From positions 27,653 through 91,652 of the forward strand of contig JADFYO010000003.1 of the NCBI GenBank assembly GCA_015233015.1: a DNA stretch of 64,000 nt. Direction: 5' to 3'. The translations under genes were made by a program, and so were the position numbers. Position 1 is the stretch's first letter, and each line of letters begins with the position of its first letter. A model generated the notes under the pieces. The model was not told the origin of the DNA. It made no database searches and worked only from the letters and a program-made list of their open reading frames with translations. This DNA comes from Nitrospirota bacterium. Lineage in GTDB: Bacteria; Nitrospirota; Thermodesulfovibrionia; Thermodesulfovibrionales; Magnetobacteriaceae. Positions 1 through 8,334 of this stretch are shown in pieces.

Positions 1-47
1 CCGCCGTTGGGGCCGGCAATAATAATTATCTTCTTGTCTTCATTCAT
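1..47 (-). CDS. P-loop NTPase / zeta-toxin-like protein, N-terminal fragment
   Basis: Only the first 15 codons are in the window, reading MNEDKKIIIIAGPNG and continuing off the left edge. The hydrophobic strand followed by AGPNG is the beginning of a Walker A loop as found in zeta-toxin-like and related small ATPases, which typically start with a very short lead-in before IIAGPNGAGK. A weak GGAAAG ribosome-binding site precedes the ATG. Function beyond nucleotide binding cannot be judged from this fragment, so the family name is inference. Confidence 0.45.
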   Translation of the reverse strand, partial: MNEDKKIIIIAGPNG

Positions 48-120
48 ATGACTTACTTTCCATACAATCAGGCATATCAGGATAGAAGCTATTACCATAA
101 CCTGAACCAGAAACCCTTGA

Positions 121-155
121 AACATTAGACAGTTGAATTATTTTTGTCTAATGTT
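121..155. repeat. Hairpin with ACATTAGACA arms
   Basis: The 11-base arms at 121-131 and 145-155 are perfect inverted repeats, and with one bulged A the stem extends further outward. The same arm sequence, loop size class and downstream TTCA(A/G)GAA recur at 15847-15881, so this is one copy of a dispersed repeat. It lies between two minus-strand genes and could also act as a weak terminator, but no T-run follows it. Confidence 0.6.
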
Positions 156-222
156 CAAGAAACATCTTAATCGCCGTAAATGGGCGCTGTCCCTATTATT
201 TCTAATTTCTACAGAGAGTTGC

Positions 223-1014
223 TCATACGTAACACACGGGAACAATATCGATGTGTTTTTCGCCTGGCATGGAAAGCCGTAAAGGGCATTTTTCTGTCGG
301 CCATTGACTTCTGTCTTCATAAGTATATAATTGATATTTGCCCGGCAGCATATCTGAACTAATTTTATCGACTTTTGAGAAATATCTATCGTACCTGTCA
401 TAATAATCAAGTCCGGGTGCCCTCACATGATATTCTTCATTTGGGTTAGGTTCCGGATATTCAATAGTTTTCTCAGCTACTATGGGGACGGGAAGGACTG
501 CAATACCTTTGGGCTTCAGAATTCGCCGGATTTCTGAGAGTGCCTTTCCGTCGTTGGGGATATGCTCTAATACATGTGAAGCAAACACAAAATCATATGT
601 TTGATCATCAAACGGAAGTTTTTGTAAATCAACATTATGATCCACGTGAGACATGCTTAAGTCAGCGGTCTCATATTTACCAAAACGCTTAGAAAAAAAC
701 TCCCTAAAAAAAGGTTCTGGAGCAAAATGAAGCATCTTCAGCCCTGAAGGATGTATAGTCTCCAACACGTTGTTCACAACCAGGTATTGAAGCCTGTGCC
801 TTTCAAAAGCGCCACATACCGGACATTCCACGAATTTTCTATGTAAACCAGACAAGGCCGATTTGATACCTTTAAAAGGCCCTGTATATAAGCAGATTGG
901 ACACGTGAATTTCTCCTCATTATAATTTTGCATCAAGAAAATTGGGAGGCTAAGCCGCCTCTTTAGTTTACGTAGATGGTATTTTAATCCTTGCAGGTTT
1001 CTTACGAGATTCAT
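223..1014 (-). CDS. Zinc-finger class I SAM-dependent methyltransferase
   Basis: The 263-residue protein opens with two CxxC pairs (CPIC near residue 38, CPVC near residue 65) that look like a zinc-binding knuckle. A class I methyltransferase core follows. The SAM-site strand is MLHFAPEP, the acidic second strand is YETADLSM, and the DFVFASHVLEHIPND stretch followed by EIRRILKPKG is the typical motif IV to post-motif region of Methyltransf_11/25 proteins. The tail has a YDRYDRYF repeat. Such enzymes often methylate sugars or small metabolites, sometimes in glycan clusters; the substrate here is unknown. It starts at an ATG behind a G-rich ribosome-binding region. No operon partner is obvious. 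Confidence 0.8.
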   Translation of the reverse strand: MNLVRNLQGLKYHLRKLKRRLSLPIFLMQNYNEEKFTCPICLYTGPFKGIKSALSGLHRKFVECPVCGAFERHRLQYLVVNNVLETIHPSGLKMLHFAPEPFFREFFSKRFGKYETADLSMSHVDHNVDLQKLPFDDQTYDFVFASHVLEHIPNDGKALSEIRRILKPKGIAVLPVPIVAEKTIEYPEPNPNEEYHVRAPGLDYYDRYDRYFSKVDKISSDMLPGKYQLYTYEDRSQWPTEKCPLRLSMPGEKHIDIVPVCYV

Positions 1015-1123
1015 AAACGCCGCCCCCCTTCGTTTTCATATTCCATCATTAAACCGCTTCACAGATATTATACTATTATCCACTCAGATCTGTACAAGTC
1101 AGCTTGTGTAAAGGGACAGGATT

Positions 1124-1645
1124 TCAGACCTCGAAAATGTCTTCGATATTGACTTGCAGTCCCTCGATGACCTTAGATGTAACCACCCCTTCAAACGCCG
1201 CAACTGTGAGCAGTTTATACTTGGCAGCATCAAGGGTGAATATCTCAGTCGTCTTTACTTCCGGCATGACTATCCAATACTCCGGCACTCCGTATTTCTC
1301 GTAGATAGCCTTTTTAACTTCAGTATCATATTCGTAACTGCCCGGAGATACAACCTCACAGACCATATCCGGTACGCCGCGTATCCAATCCTGCTCTATA
1401 GCCGCGTTTTCTTTTCGGATAAACAGTATATCCGGTTGAAGGCGGTTAATCCCTTCCTCTAAGATTACGTCAAGTGGCGATATATGGACTTTCCCTAATT
1501 TGTTCGTTTTGACGTGGCGGCGTATAATATCAGTTAAATTTAAAACAATACTCTGATGTTTACTAAAAGGACTTGGCGACACAACTTCCTCCCCGTTAAT
1601 TATCTCCGTTAAGTCTAAGTCTCGTTCAAGAGTAAGCGTTTCCAT
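1124..1645 (-). CDS. Uma2 family (DUF820) putative restriction endonuclease-fold protein
   Basis: At 173 residues this has the size and the motif order of Uma2/DUF820 proteins, a PD-(D/E)XK nuclease-fold family. Visible motifs are an early NGEEVVSPSP segment, LQPDILFI carrying the catalytic-type Asp, VCEVVSPGS carrying the Glu, and the KKAIYEKYGVPEYWIV segment with Lys and the family's Y.VPEYWIV signature. The family is abundant in cyanobacteria and environmental bacteria. Its physiological role is not established, although nuclease activity or an association with mobile DNA has been proposed. It stands alone here, 100 bases from the methyltransferase. Start: ATG after a GGATAG-type site. Confidence 0.85.
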   Translation of the reverse strand: METLTLERDLDLTEIINGEEVVSPSPFSKHQSIVLNLTDIIRRHVKTNKLGKVHISPLDVILEEGINRLQPDILFIRKENAAIEQDWIRGVPDMVCEVVSPGSYEYDTEVKKAIYEKYGVPEYWIVMPEVKTTEIFTLDAAKYKLLTVAAFEGVVTSKVIEGLQVNIEDIFEV

Positions 1646-1710
1646 GATTATATTCTATCCTTAATCTAACGGGTTTGTCTATGCCATGCAAAGGTCTTCG
1701 AGAGGGGGTG

Positions 1711-1758
1711 TCTGGACACCGCTTAGGGTGCAGTGTCCAGAGAGTCGCCTGCGCAGGC
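1711..1758 (-). terminator. Two hairpins downstream of the DsbC-like gene
   Basis: A perfect 9-base inverted repeat (TCTGGACAC at 1711-1719 with GTGTCCAGA at 1733-1741) lies next to a 12-base palindrome GCCTGCGCAGGC at 1747-1758. Both are just past the stop codon of the minus-strand gene ending at 1774. The position suggests transcription termination or 3' end protection, but there is no U-run, so the call is tentative. Confidence 0.4.
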
Positions 1759-1773
1759 TATGGGTTGGGAGCT

Positions 1774-2532
1774 TTATTTTTTGGGTTGTGCGTCATGCGG
1801 GTTGGTGGCATTCTCGTCGGAAAGCAGTTTTTCGATAACCGGCATGTTAGCCCCGTCGACAAACGTTCCATTGATAATCAAAAGCGGCGTACCGGTTACT
1901 CCGGCGCTGTCGCCGGCGGCCTTGTGGTCGTTGAGCAGCTCATCTACCTTTGGATCGTTGCAAAGCTCAAGGGTGTCGTTGTCATGTTTGCCGGCCATCA
2001 CATCCTCGAGAGCCTTTTTCCTATCCCCGGAACAGAGTATATACTTGGCCTTTTCAGCGGCTTTAGGATGAAGCTGCGCTATTGGAAACAAAAAGACATA
2101 CCTCGTAATATCGCTTCTGGAGGCAAGATAAACCCCGGCCTTCCTGCAAAATGGGCAGTCAGGGTCGGTGAACTCAATTACAGTCTTCTTGCCGTCTCCA
2201 ATCTTTATCGCCTTATCGAGAGGCATATTTTTGAGTTTAGCCTCCCTTAACTGGCGCTTTCTGTCAGCAGTAAGACTCTTCTTTTCCTTGGGTGAAACTA
2301 TCTCTCCGAAGATCAAGTATCCGGTTACTGGATCTAAATAAACAATCTCACTACCTTTAACTATCTCGTAAAGCCCTTTTACGGGACTCTCCTGAACACT
2401 ATCCGGCTTTACATCGGGGAAGATCTCCTTTATCTTATCCTCCACCGGGTCAGCACACACTGTCTGGACATACATAACGCATATCAATACACTTATAAGC
2501 ACACTCAAAAGCACTGGCATCTTTTTCAACAT
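1774..2532 (-). CDS. DsbC/DsbG-like periplasmic thiol:disulfide interchange protein
   Basis: The 252-residue protein has a signal peptide (Lys-rich start, hydrophobic LLSVLISVLICVMYV, cleavage near VCADP), then a DsbC-type N-terminal dimerisation domain up to about residue 105. The following thioredoxin fold contains the active-site segment FTDPDCPFCRKAG (CPFC around residues 126-129) and the cis-proline loop GVTGTPLLI. Two further cysteines (ILCSGD and LELCND) match the second disulfide of DsbC-type proteins. Expected role: isomerising or reducing disulfides in exported proteins. A strong AAGGAGAG site precedes the ATG. The preceding small gene ends only 23 bases upstream, so the two are probably co-transcribed. 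Confidence 0.85.
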   Translation of the reverse strand: MLKKMPVLLSVLISVLICVMYVQTVCADPVEDKIKEIFPDVKPDSVQESPVKGLYEIVKGSEIVYLDPVTGYLIFGEIVSPKEKKSLTADRKRQLREAKLKNMPLDKAIKIGDGKKTVIEFTDPDCPFCRKAGVYLASRSDITRYVFLFPIAQLHPKAAEKAKYILCSGDRKKALEDVMAGKHDNDTLELCNDPKVDELLNDHKAAGDSAGVTGTPLLIINGTFVDGANMPVIEKLLSDENATNPHDAQPKK

Positions 2533-2555
2533 CCGATTCTCTCCTTGTGTTTTAA

Positions 2556-2900
2556 TTAGTTTATTATCCCCGTGGCCTCTTTTATCTTCTGAAGCCTGTC
2601 TACCATATTGTCCTGAAGCTCTTTCATCTTGTCAAGTTTGCTCCACGCCGAAAGGATAAGCCAGTTCAGCGAATGGTCGATAGCATCCTCGGCAACCCCC
2701 CTTCCAGACAGACGCTGCAAGGCATCGAACACCGACGATGCGTCCCTGAAAGTACCTTCTTCATATAGGTCGTCCATACTGTTGCTGCCACGCACACCGG
2801 CAGGAACGTCTGGCCTTTCCTGCCCGAACCTGCCCTGCAGCCCATCTGGTAGCCCATCCTGCCGGGCGTCGGCATCTTCTTGTCCATCCCGGGTATCCAT
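2556..2900 (-). CDS. Hypothetical 114-residue protein upstream of the DsbC-like gene
   Basis: No recognised family. The first 40 residues are rich in Asp, Gln, Gly and Arg and look disordered. From about residue 42 there is a helical, amphipathic segment (FRDASSVFDALQRLSGRGVAEDAIDHSLNW) that ends in a short coiled-coil-like tail (MVDRLQKIKEATG). It is in the same orientation and 23 bases ahead of the DsbC-like gene. Another reading frame (2666-2887, minus) is open through the same DNA but looks less protein-like. The start is uncertain; the true N-terminus could be downstream at the MDDLYEE methionine. Confidence 0.5.
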   Translation of the reverse strand: MDTRDGQEDADARQDGLPDGLQGRFGQERPDVPAGVRGSNSMDDLYEEGTFRDASSVFDALQRLSGRGVAEDAIDHSLNWLILSAWSKLDKMKELQDNMVDRLQKIKEATGIIN

Positions 2901-3019
2901 ATCTACCTCCTTAATGAAGACATGCTTTCAGAGAAGTAAGATATATTACAATCCCATGTGAATATCTTACAATCATTATTTTTTAAAAGTCAAGCATTTT
3001 TTCATGATATAATTATTTC

Positions 3020-3049
3020 TTGAAAATAAAACATTCTTTCTGATATACT
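3020..3049 (+). promoter_or_regulatory. Promoter placing the ribbon-helix-helix start at or near the transcript end
   Basis: TTGAAA at 3020-3025 and TATACT at 3044-3049 are separated by 18 bases. The ATG of the next gene is at 3058, only 9 bases past the -10 element, so the transcript would be leaderless or nearly so. No Shine-Dalgarno sequence is visible. Confidence 0.55.
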
Positions 3050-3057
3050 TTATAATC

Positions 3058-3240
3058 ATGGCTCGCGAAAAAGACAGCATTCAGAGGGAGACGTTCTCAA
3101 CACGGCTAAACCCGGAACTCCTGAAAAAGTTGAGATATCTTGCCGTTGAGGAAGGTAAAAAGCTCAACGAGTTGATAGAAGAGGCCGTTGTCATGCTGCT
3201 CGATGAATACAAAAGGCGAAAAGGCAGACTTTTCGATTAA
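3058..3240 (+). CDS. Ribbon-helix-helix (CopG/Arc-type) DNA-binding protein
   Basis: This is a 60-residue protein. A short basic lead-in is followed by the beta strand QRETFSTRLNPELL, helix KKLRYLAVEEGKK, the turn and then helix LNELIEEAVVMLLDEY, which is the ribbon-helix-helix layout. Such proteins bind DNA as dimers and often act as antitoxins or autoregulators. No toxin gene is adjacent: a MITE-like element begins at the last base of the stop codon. The promoter suggests a leaderless mRNA. The target operator is unknown. Confidence 0.75.
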   Translation: MAREKDSIQRETFSTRLNPELLKKLRYLAVEEGKKLNELIEEAVVMLLDEYKRRKGRLFD

Positions 3241-3415
3241 TACCAAGTTGCGTTCATAGAAGTAAGAAAACTTGAATCATCCTGAGCCTTTCGAAGGATG
3301 CTCCTTTAAGTCTCATTTCCACATAAATCGGAAATCCTTCGACAAGCTCAGGATGATTCTATTAACAGGATTATTTAACAGGATTATTTTTACTCATATG
3401 ATTACAACTTGGTAT
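3240..3415. mobile_element. MITE-like non-autonomous element
   Basis: The ends are perfect 11-base inverted repeats (ATACCAAGTTG at 3240-3250, its complement at 3405-3415), with similarity continuing imperfectly inward to about 29 bases. Inside lies a 27-base stem (3274-3300 with 3333-3359, three mismatches) built on the GAATCATCCTGAGC core. The element is about 176 bp and has no coding capacity. A second, more diverged copy sits at 16061-16256. The insertion abuts the stop codon of the ribbon-helix-helix gene. Confidence 0.7.
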
Positions 3416-3467
3416 AATCCCCGATATCCGGCCTTCTGCAAGACTTAATCCGGCTATCTGCCAGATT

Positions 3468-5165
3468 TCATTCGCTGGCCCTAAGTGCCTTGATGTTTAA
3501 CTGAACAGTACGGCTTCCGTTCCACTCGTTTATAATGGGAGTAAACGCGGCGTCAATACATTCGGAATTGTCAATATCATTTAAAAACCCTCCCATGTCA
3601 TATCCGATTGCGTCAATGACAAAGCCGTTGTGGCTGAGTTTCAGCTTTAGGTGGTTTTTCCCTACTATGCGGGGTTTTATCGCCAGAAGGCCGCGCGCCC
3701 CGAAGATCGGGTCGGGATTTCCATAACCATATGGGGCAAGTCTCGCAAGATCAGACATTAATTTCATATTCACATCTTTTATATAACAGCCCACATCTAT
3801 TGTCAGGGTTGCCGCCGAGTTGGCTTCATTAAACTCCGCCTCTACATAGTTATTGATGGCCTTTTCAAACAAGGGTATGGCGGCGGCCTTTAATTTCACC
3901 CCCGCCGCTTGCTTATGCCCTCCGAATTGAATTATGTGCTCATGGCACAAGGAGATAGCCTTGCATATATCTACTTCCAGAATGCTTCTGGCGGAGCCCC
4001 TCGCAATACCGTCCTTTATGGAAAACACAATGCTGGGGAGATTAAATTTGTCCACGAGCTTCGAGGCCACTATTCCGATGACCCCTTCGTGCCAGTTTTC
4101 GTCTGCGACCACTATGACGCGGCCCTGAGGTTTCTCAATATCTAATTTTTTTAACGCGCTTTTGAAAACCTCTTCCTCGACTTTTTGCCTTTCCTGATTC
4201 AATTTTGTAAGGTATTCGGCCAGTGCCTGCGCCTCATCGGGGTCTGTTGTCAACAGGAGGCGCACTACGTTAGCGGCGTCGTCCATTCTGCCCGCGGCGT
4301 TGATTTTAGGTATCAGCATGTAGGAAAGGATGTCCGGCTCCAGAGTGCGGCCGTTGATGCCTGAGCATTTTATGAGCGCCTTAAGGCCCGGCCTTCGCGT
4401 CTCACGCAATACCTTAAGACCGTCCTTTACGATTAACCTGTTTTCACCGGTCAGAGGCGCTACGTCGGCTATGGTTCCAATGGCCGCCATATCCAGGAGA
4501 CCTCTGTCCATACTGCCAAGCAGGGCGCGGCTGAGCATAAGGGCAATTCCAGCTCCGGTGAGATTTGGAAACGGTGAGTTATTAGCGTCAATCTTAGGAT
4601 TTATTATACTAATGGCCTGGGGCAGAAGATTTCCTCCGCCTTCGACATACGGCTCGTGATGGTCGGTAATAATCACGCCTATTCCATATTGCCGCGCCGC
4701 CTCAACGGCGTCAACGGAGCTTATTCCACAGTCAACCGTTACAATCAGAGAACAGCCCAGCTCCCTGGCCCTCTCGACGGCCTGAATATGAAAGCCATAG
4801 CCGTGTTTAAACCTGCTTGGGATAAAGCACTCCACAGAGGCACCCATGCCGAGAAGCGTTTCTGTTATGATAGCGGCCGCTGTTGTGCCATCGGCATCAT
4901 AGTCACCGCTGATAAATATCTTTTCTGAACGAGCAACCGCCCCTGCTATCTCACTAACCGCCCTTTCCATGCCATGAAGCCCAAACGGATCCCCAATGGA
5001 ATCTATAGTGGACAGTAGAAAGTCCTTTGCCTTCTCCGGTGTCCTGATGTCGCGGTTGACCAACACCTGAGCGGCCAACGGAGATATGTCCAGCTCCCTT
5101 GCAAAGTACTCTAAGAAATCCTGATTAGTCCTTTTCAGCAGCCATCGCTTTTCTATCGAAGGCAT
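3468..5165 (-). CDS. recJ: Single-stranded-DNA-specific exonuclease RecJ
   Basis: At 565 residues it is the normal RecJ length. The DHH phosphoesterase motifs are present in order: ISGDYDADGTTAA (near residue 82), IVTVDCGIS, IITDHHEPYVEGG (near residue 165) and the later DHHA1-type segment containing FGGHKQAAG. A C-terminal OB-fold region follows. RecJ degrades single-stranded DNA 5' to 3' in recombination and mismatch or base-excision repair. It is the last gene of the yajC-secD-secF-recJ series; secF ends four bases before its ATG, indicating translational coupling. The secDF-recJ order is a common bacterial arrangement. Confidence 0.96.
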   Translation of the reverse strand: MPSIEKRWLLKRTNQDFLEYFARELDISPLAAQVLVNRDIRTPEKAKDFLLSTIDSIGDPFGLHGMERAVSEIAGAVARSEKIFISGDYDADGTTAAAIITETLLGMGASVECFIPSRFKHGYGFHIQAVERARELGCSLIVTVDCGISSVDAVEAARQYGIGVIITDHHEPYVEGGGNLLPQAISIINPKIDANNSPFPNLTGAGIALMLSRALLGSMDRGLLDMAAIGTIADVAPLTGENRLIVKDGLKVLRETRRPGLKALIKCSGINGRTLEPDILSYMLIPKINAAGRMDDAANVVRLLLTTDPDEAQALAEYLTKLNQERQKVEEEVFKSALKKLDIEKPQGRVIVVADENWHEGVIGIVASKLVDKFNLPSIVFSIKDGIARGSARSILEVDICKAISLCHEHIIQFGGHKQAAGVKLKAAAIPLFEKAINNYVEAEFNEANSAATLTIDVGCYIKDVNMKLMSDLARLAPYGYGNPDPIFGARGLLAIKPRIVGKNHLKLKLSHNGFVIDAIGYDMGGFLNDIDNSECIDAAFTPIINEWNGSRTVQLNIKALRASE

Positions 5166-5169
5166 GGCG

Positions 5170-6114
5170 TCAATGTTTTTTCATCAACGGCTTATTCCCT
5201 GACCACAGCAGCACGACAGGGCTGGCTACGAAAACGGACGAATATGTCCCTACAAGGACGCCGAGAATCATTGCGAGGGCGAAGTCATGCAGCACCTCGC
5301 CGCCAAAGATGAACAGCGCTATCGAGGCCAGAAGCACCGTCATAGACGTTATCAATGTCCTCGAGAGCACCTCGTTAATACTCCTGTTTATGAGGCTGTC
5401 AATGGATTCCTTTAGTAACACCCTCATGTTTTCCCTGATTCTGTCAAATACGACGACCGTATCTGTTAGTGAATAACCGGCGATGGTTAGGAGCGCGGTC
5501 AGAAGGATGAGATTTATCTCAAGCCCTGTAATGTAGAAAAACCCAAGGACGGCAAGGACATCGTGAAACGTGGCCACGGCAGCCCCTAAACTAAAACTTA
5601 ACTGAAAGCGCCATCCGACATATATGATAATCCCAACAGTGGAGGCAATCACAGCCCACAGGGCGTCAACCCTTAGCCTCTTACCAACCTTCGGCCCTAT
5701 CTCGGAGATTGAGTCCACGGTTATCCTGTTATCGGGAAAACCCTTCGTAAGGGCCTCGATGACCTTATCCGAAAGCCCCTTGTCTATCGATGCCGGTGCT
5801 GACGTGGTGGATGTGTGTTCGCCCGCCTTTTTTAACACGATAAGGACTTTTTTTGCCGATGGGAAATCCTGCAGGTCTGCCCCTTTTATCCCATTACTCT
5901 CAAGGGCTGTCCTGACCTGATGAAGGGTAACCACCTTATCGAACTTTACCTGAACGGCAGTGCCGCCGGCGAAATCTATTCCCAGATTTGCCGTCCCGCG
6001 CGCTATCGCCACAACGCCCAGAATGCCAATCAGAGACAACACCCCCGATACTATAAAGGCTATGTAGCGCTTTCCCATAAAATCTATATTGGTTCGCTTA
6101 ATAATTTCAATCAT
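5170..6114 (-). CDS. secF: Protein translocase subunit SecF
   Basis: The 314-residue protein carries SecF signatures: the N-terminal [12 protein letters not shown] membrane segment, [14 protein letters not shown] in the first periplasmic region, and the [12 protein letters not shown] motif in the membrane core near residue 223. Six transmembrane helices are expected. With SecD it uses proton motive force to pull exported proteins through SecYEG. Its ATG overlaps the secD stop codon (ATGA at 6111-6114), so the two are translationally coupled. Confidence 0.96.
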   Translation of the reverse strand: MIEIIKRTNIDFMGKRYIAFIVSGVLSLIGILGVVAIARGTANLGIDFAGGTAVQVKFDKVVTLHQVRTALESNGIKGADLQDFPSAKKVLIVLKKAGEHTSTTSAPASIDKGLSDKVIEALTKGFPDNRITVDSISEIGPKVGKRLRVDALWAVIASTVGIIIYVGWRFQLSFSLGAAVATFHDVLAVLGFFYITGLEINLILLTALLTIAGYSLTDTVVVFDRIRENMRVLLKESIDSLINRSINEVLSRTLITSMTVLLASIALFIFGGEVLHDFALAMILGVLVGTYSSVFVASPVVLLWSGNKPLMKKH

Positions 6115-7733
6115 ATGCTGAGATGCTTAACCTCCTTGGATGAATTTAAGTAGTCAAAGACGGCCTTCGTACCTATAAGAGAAGTAAAAAGGTTGATTGC
6201 TATACCGATGCTCAATGTGACGGCAAACCCTTTTATCGGGCCGGTGCCGAACTGAAACAGCACTGCTGCCGTTATGAGTGTGGTTACGTGTGAGTCGACA
6301 ATCGTGAGGAACGCCTTATCATATCCTGAGTCGACCGCCGCGCGGGGGGTCTTCCCAAGTTTTATTTCGTCTCTCATACGCTCAAACATAAGGACGTTAG
6401 TATCGACCGCCATACCTATGGCGAGGACGATACCGGCTATGCCGGGCATTGTCAGTGTTGCGTTCATTGCCGCCATAGCGCCAAGCAGAAACACTATATT
6501 AAGAATAAGTGCGAAATCGGCTATGACACCGGCGAGGCGGTAGTATATGCCCATGAACACGGCCACCATGATAAACGCCACCAGAGCGGCACGTTTGCCG
6601 GCCTCGATAGAATCCGACCCAAGCGACGGCCCTACGGTGATATTCTGAAGCAGATTGACCGGTGCAGGCAGAGAGCCTGCCCTCAGAACTATGGCAAGGT
6701 CTTTGGCCTCTTCCATAGAGTATGAGCCGGAGATTTGGGCGCTTCCACCGGCGATTTTTTCCTGTATCACAGGGGCGGAATAGACGTTGCCGTCAAGTAT
6801 AATGGCCAGACGCTTTTTTACATACTTGCCGGTCAGCTCCTCGAAGAGCTTAGCCCCCTCAGGATTAAAAGTTACGGAGATATACGGCGAATTAAAACGT
6901 GAATCTATGGCCACTCTGGCCTCCGAGAGGAATTCACCTGTGAAAAGGGCATCTTTTTTGAGCAGATATGGGTGTTTAGTAACCTCGCCAGTCTCCCTGT
7001 TCACGTGTCTTTCAAAGAGTATCTCACCGCCTTCGGGGATTTTTTCCTTCATTTTCGCAATGAATTCCTCCTCGTCCACCGGTTTAACGGAGGCGGGAAT
7101 TTCGGCGGCCAATGCGGCTTCGTCATCGACAAGTTTGAACTCCAGCTGTGCTGTTTTACCGATTAAATCAATAGCCCTTTTAGGGTCTTTTACGCCCGGA
7201 AGCTGAACGACGATTTCTCCTTCTCCCTGCCGCTGGATAACCGGCTCTGCAACGCCGAACTGGTCTATGCGGTTGCGTATGGTCTCGAGGGCCTGGTCTA
7301 TCGCGTTTTCCTTAATGGATTTAATCTCTTTTTCGGAAAGCGAATAGACTAAACGGCCATCGGCCTCTTTAGCAGTGAGTGTGGGAAACGCGGCCTCAAC
7401 GGCCTTTCTTGTCTCGGAAGAGGCGGGGGCGATAGTTATTTCAGAGCCGTTTGCCGTGGCCTCCGCCTTGGTTTCTTTCTTCGACAGGAGTTTATTAATA
7501 CTGCCGGCAATCCTTTTTGCGTTCAACTGGACGGCCTTGTCACCTTCTACTTCAAAAACGAGATAAATACCGCCCTGAAGATCAAGACCAAGAATAATCC
7601 CCTTATCAGGCATATAATCCCTGTACGTCTTATGCATCAACTTATAAACAGGAGTATTAGGGAGCAGGGCTATAAATGACGCCGCAAGCGCCAGGGCAAT
7701 AAGAGAGAAGCGCCACTTTATGTTCTTTTTCAC
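6111..7733 (-). CDS. secD: Protein translocase subunit SecD
   Basis: The 540-residue protein shows the N-terminal membrane anchor, then [14 protein letters not shown], the large periplasmic domain including [18 protein letters not shown] and [19 protein letters not shown], and five C-terminal membrane helices with [17 protein letters not shown]. It forms the SecDF motor with the adjacent SecF. The start is GTG behind a strong AAGGAGG site at the expected spacing. The gene lies between yajC and secF in one minus-strand operon. Confidence 0.96.
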   Translation of the reverse strand: MKKNIKWRFSLIALALAASFIALLPNTPVYKLMHKTYRDYMPDKGIILGLDLQGGIYLVFEVEGDKAVQLNAKRIAGSINKLLSKKETKAEATANGSEITIAPASSETRKAVEAAFPTLTAKEADGRLVYSLSEKEIKSIKENAIDQALETIRNRIDQFGVAEPVIQRQGEGEIVVQLPGVKDPKRAIDLIGKTAQLEFKLVDDEAALAAEIPASVKPVDEEEFIAKMKEKIPEGGEILFERHVNRETGEVTKHPYLLKKDALFTGEFLSEARVAIDSRFNSPYISVTFNPEGAKLFEELTGKYVKKRLAIILDGNVYSAPVIQEKIAGGSAQISGSYSMEEAKDLAIVLRAGSLPAPVNLLQNITVGPSLGSDSIEAGKRAALVAFIMVAVFMGIYYRLAGVIADFALILNIVFLLGAMAAMNATLTMPGIAGIVLAIGMAVDTNVLMFERMRDEIKLGKTPRAAVDSGYDKAFLTIVDSHVTTLITAAVLFQFGTGPIKGFAVTLSIGIAINLFTSLIGTKAVFDYLNSSKEVKHLSI

Positions 7734-7809
7734 AACTATCCTCCTTCAACCGAAAATGAAATTATTCCTGTGCCCGGCCAATATGTTCAACCCGGCCCGC
7801 GATCGTAAG

Positions 7810-8145
7810 TCAGTCTTCTTCCTGATTAACCCTTACGGCGGCTACAAAGGATTTGCCGAATTTGACTTTCACATTTTCAGCAATCTTCAGGACTACAGTA
7901 TTGTCTCCTACGCTTTCAACAAGGCCATAAACGCCGCCGGTTGTGATGACCTTATCGCCTTTTTTGATGTTGCTTAGCATTTCCTTATGTTCCTTTGCCT
8001 TTTTTTGCTGCGGCCGGATAAGGAGCAGATAGAAAATCGCGAAAATAACGATCAGCGGGAAAAAACTCATAAACATATCAGGGGCACCTGCCGCCTGGCC
8101 TGATGGCGGCGTCGAACCCATTGCCCATGCAAAAGTTTCAAACAT
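7810..8145 (-). CDS. yajC: Preprotein translocase subunit YajC
   Basis: This 111-residue protein has one hydrophobic helix (FPLIVIFAIFYLLLIRPQQKK, spanning about residues 29-49) followed by the family signature HKEMLSNIKKGDKVITTGG and a C-terminal beta-rich tail. YajC is an accessory of the SecDF complex. It is the first gene of the operon with secD 76 bases downstream. A GGAGG site sits ten bases from the ATG. Confidence 0.95.
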   Translation of the reverse strand: MFETFAWAMGSTPPSGQAAGAPDMFMSFFPLIVIFAIFYLLLIRPQQKKAKEHKEMLSNIKKGDKVITTGGVYGLVESVGDNTVVLKIAENVKVKFGKSFVAAVRVNQEED

Positions 8146-8334
8146 TAATTAATACCTCCAAATTTTTTATAGTCCATATGATAACCTTTATACAATTATT
8201 ATATCAAGCCATTTTTACGGTATTTTAAAGGTACCTGCAAATTGGCCGTTTAATTCTTAAATGTGGGGATACTCTTTACATAAATCAAGCCATTGTGATA
8301 GGATTCGATTACAAGCGATAGGGGGAACTCATCC

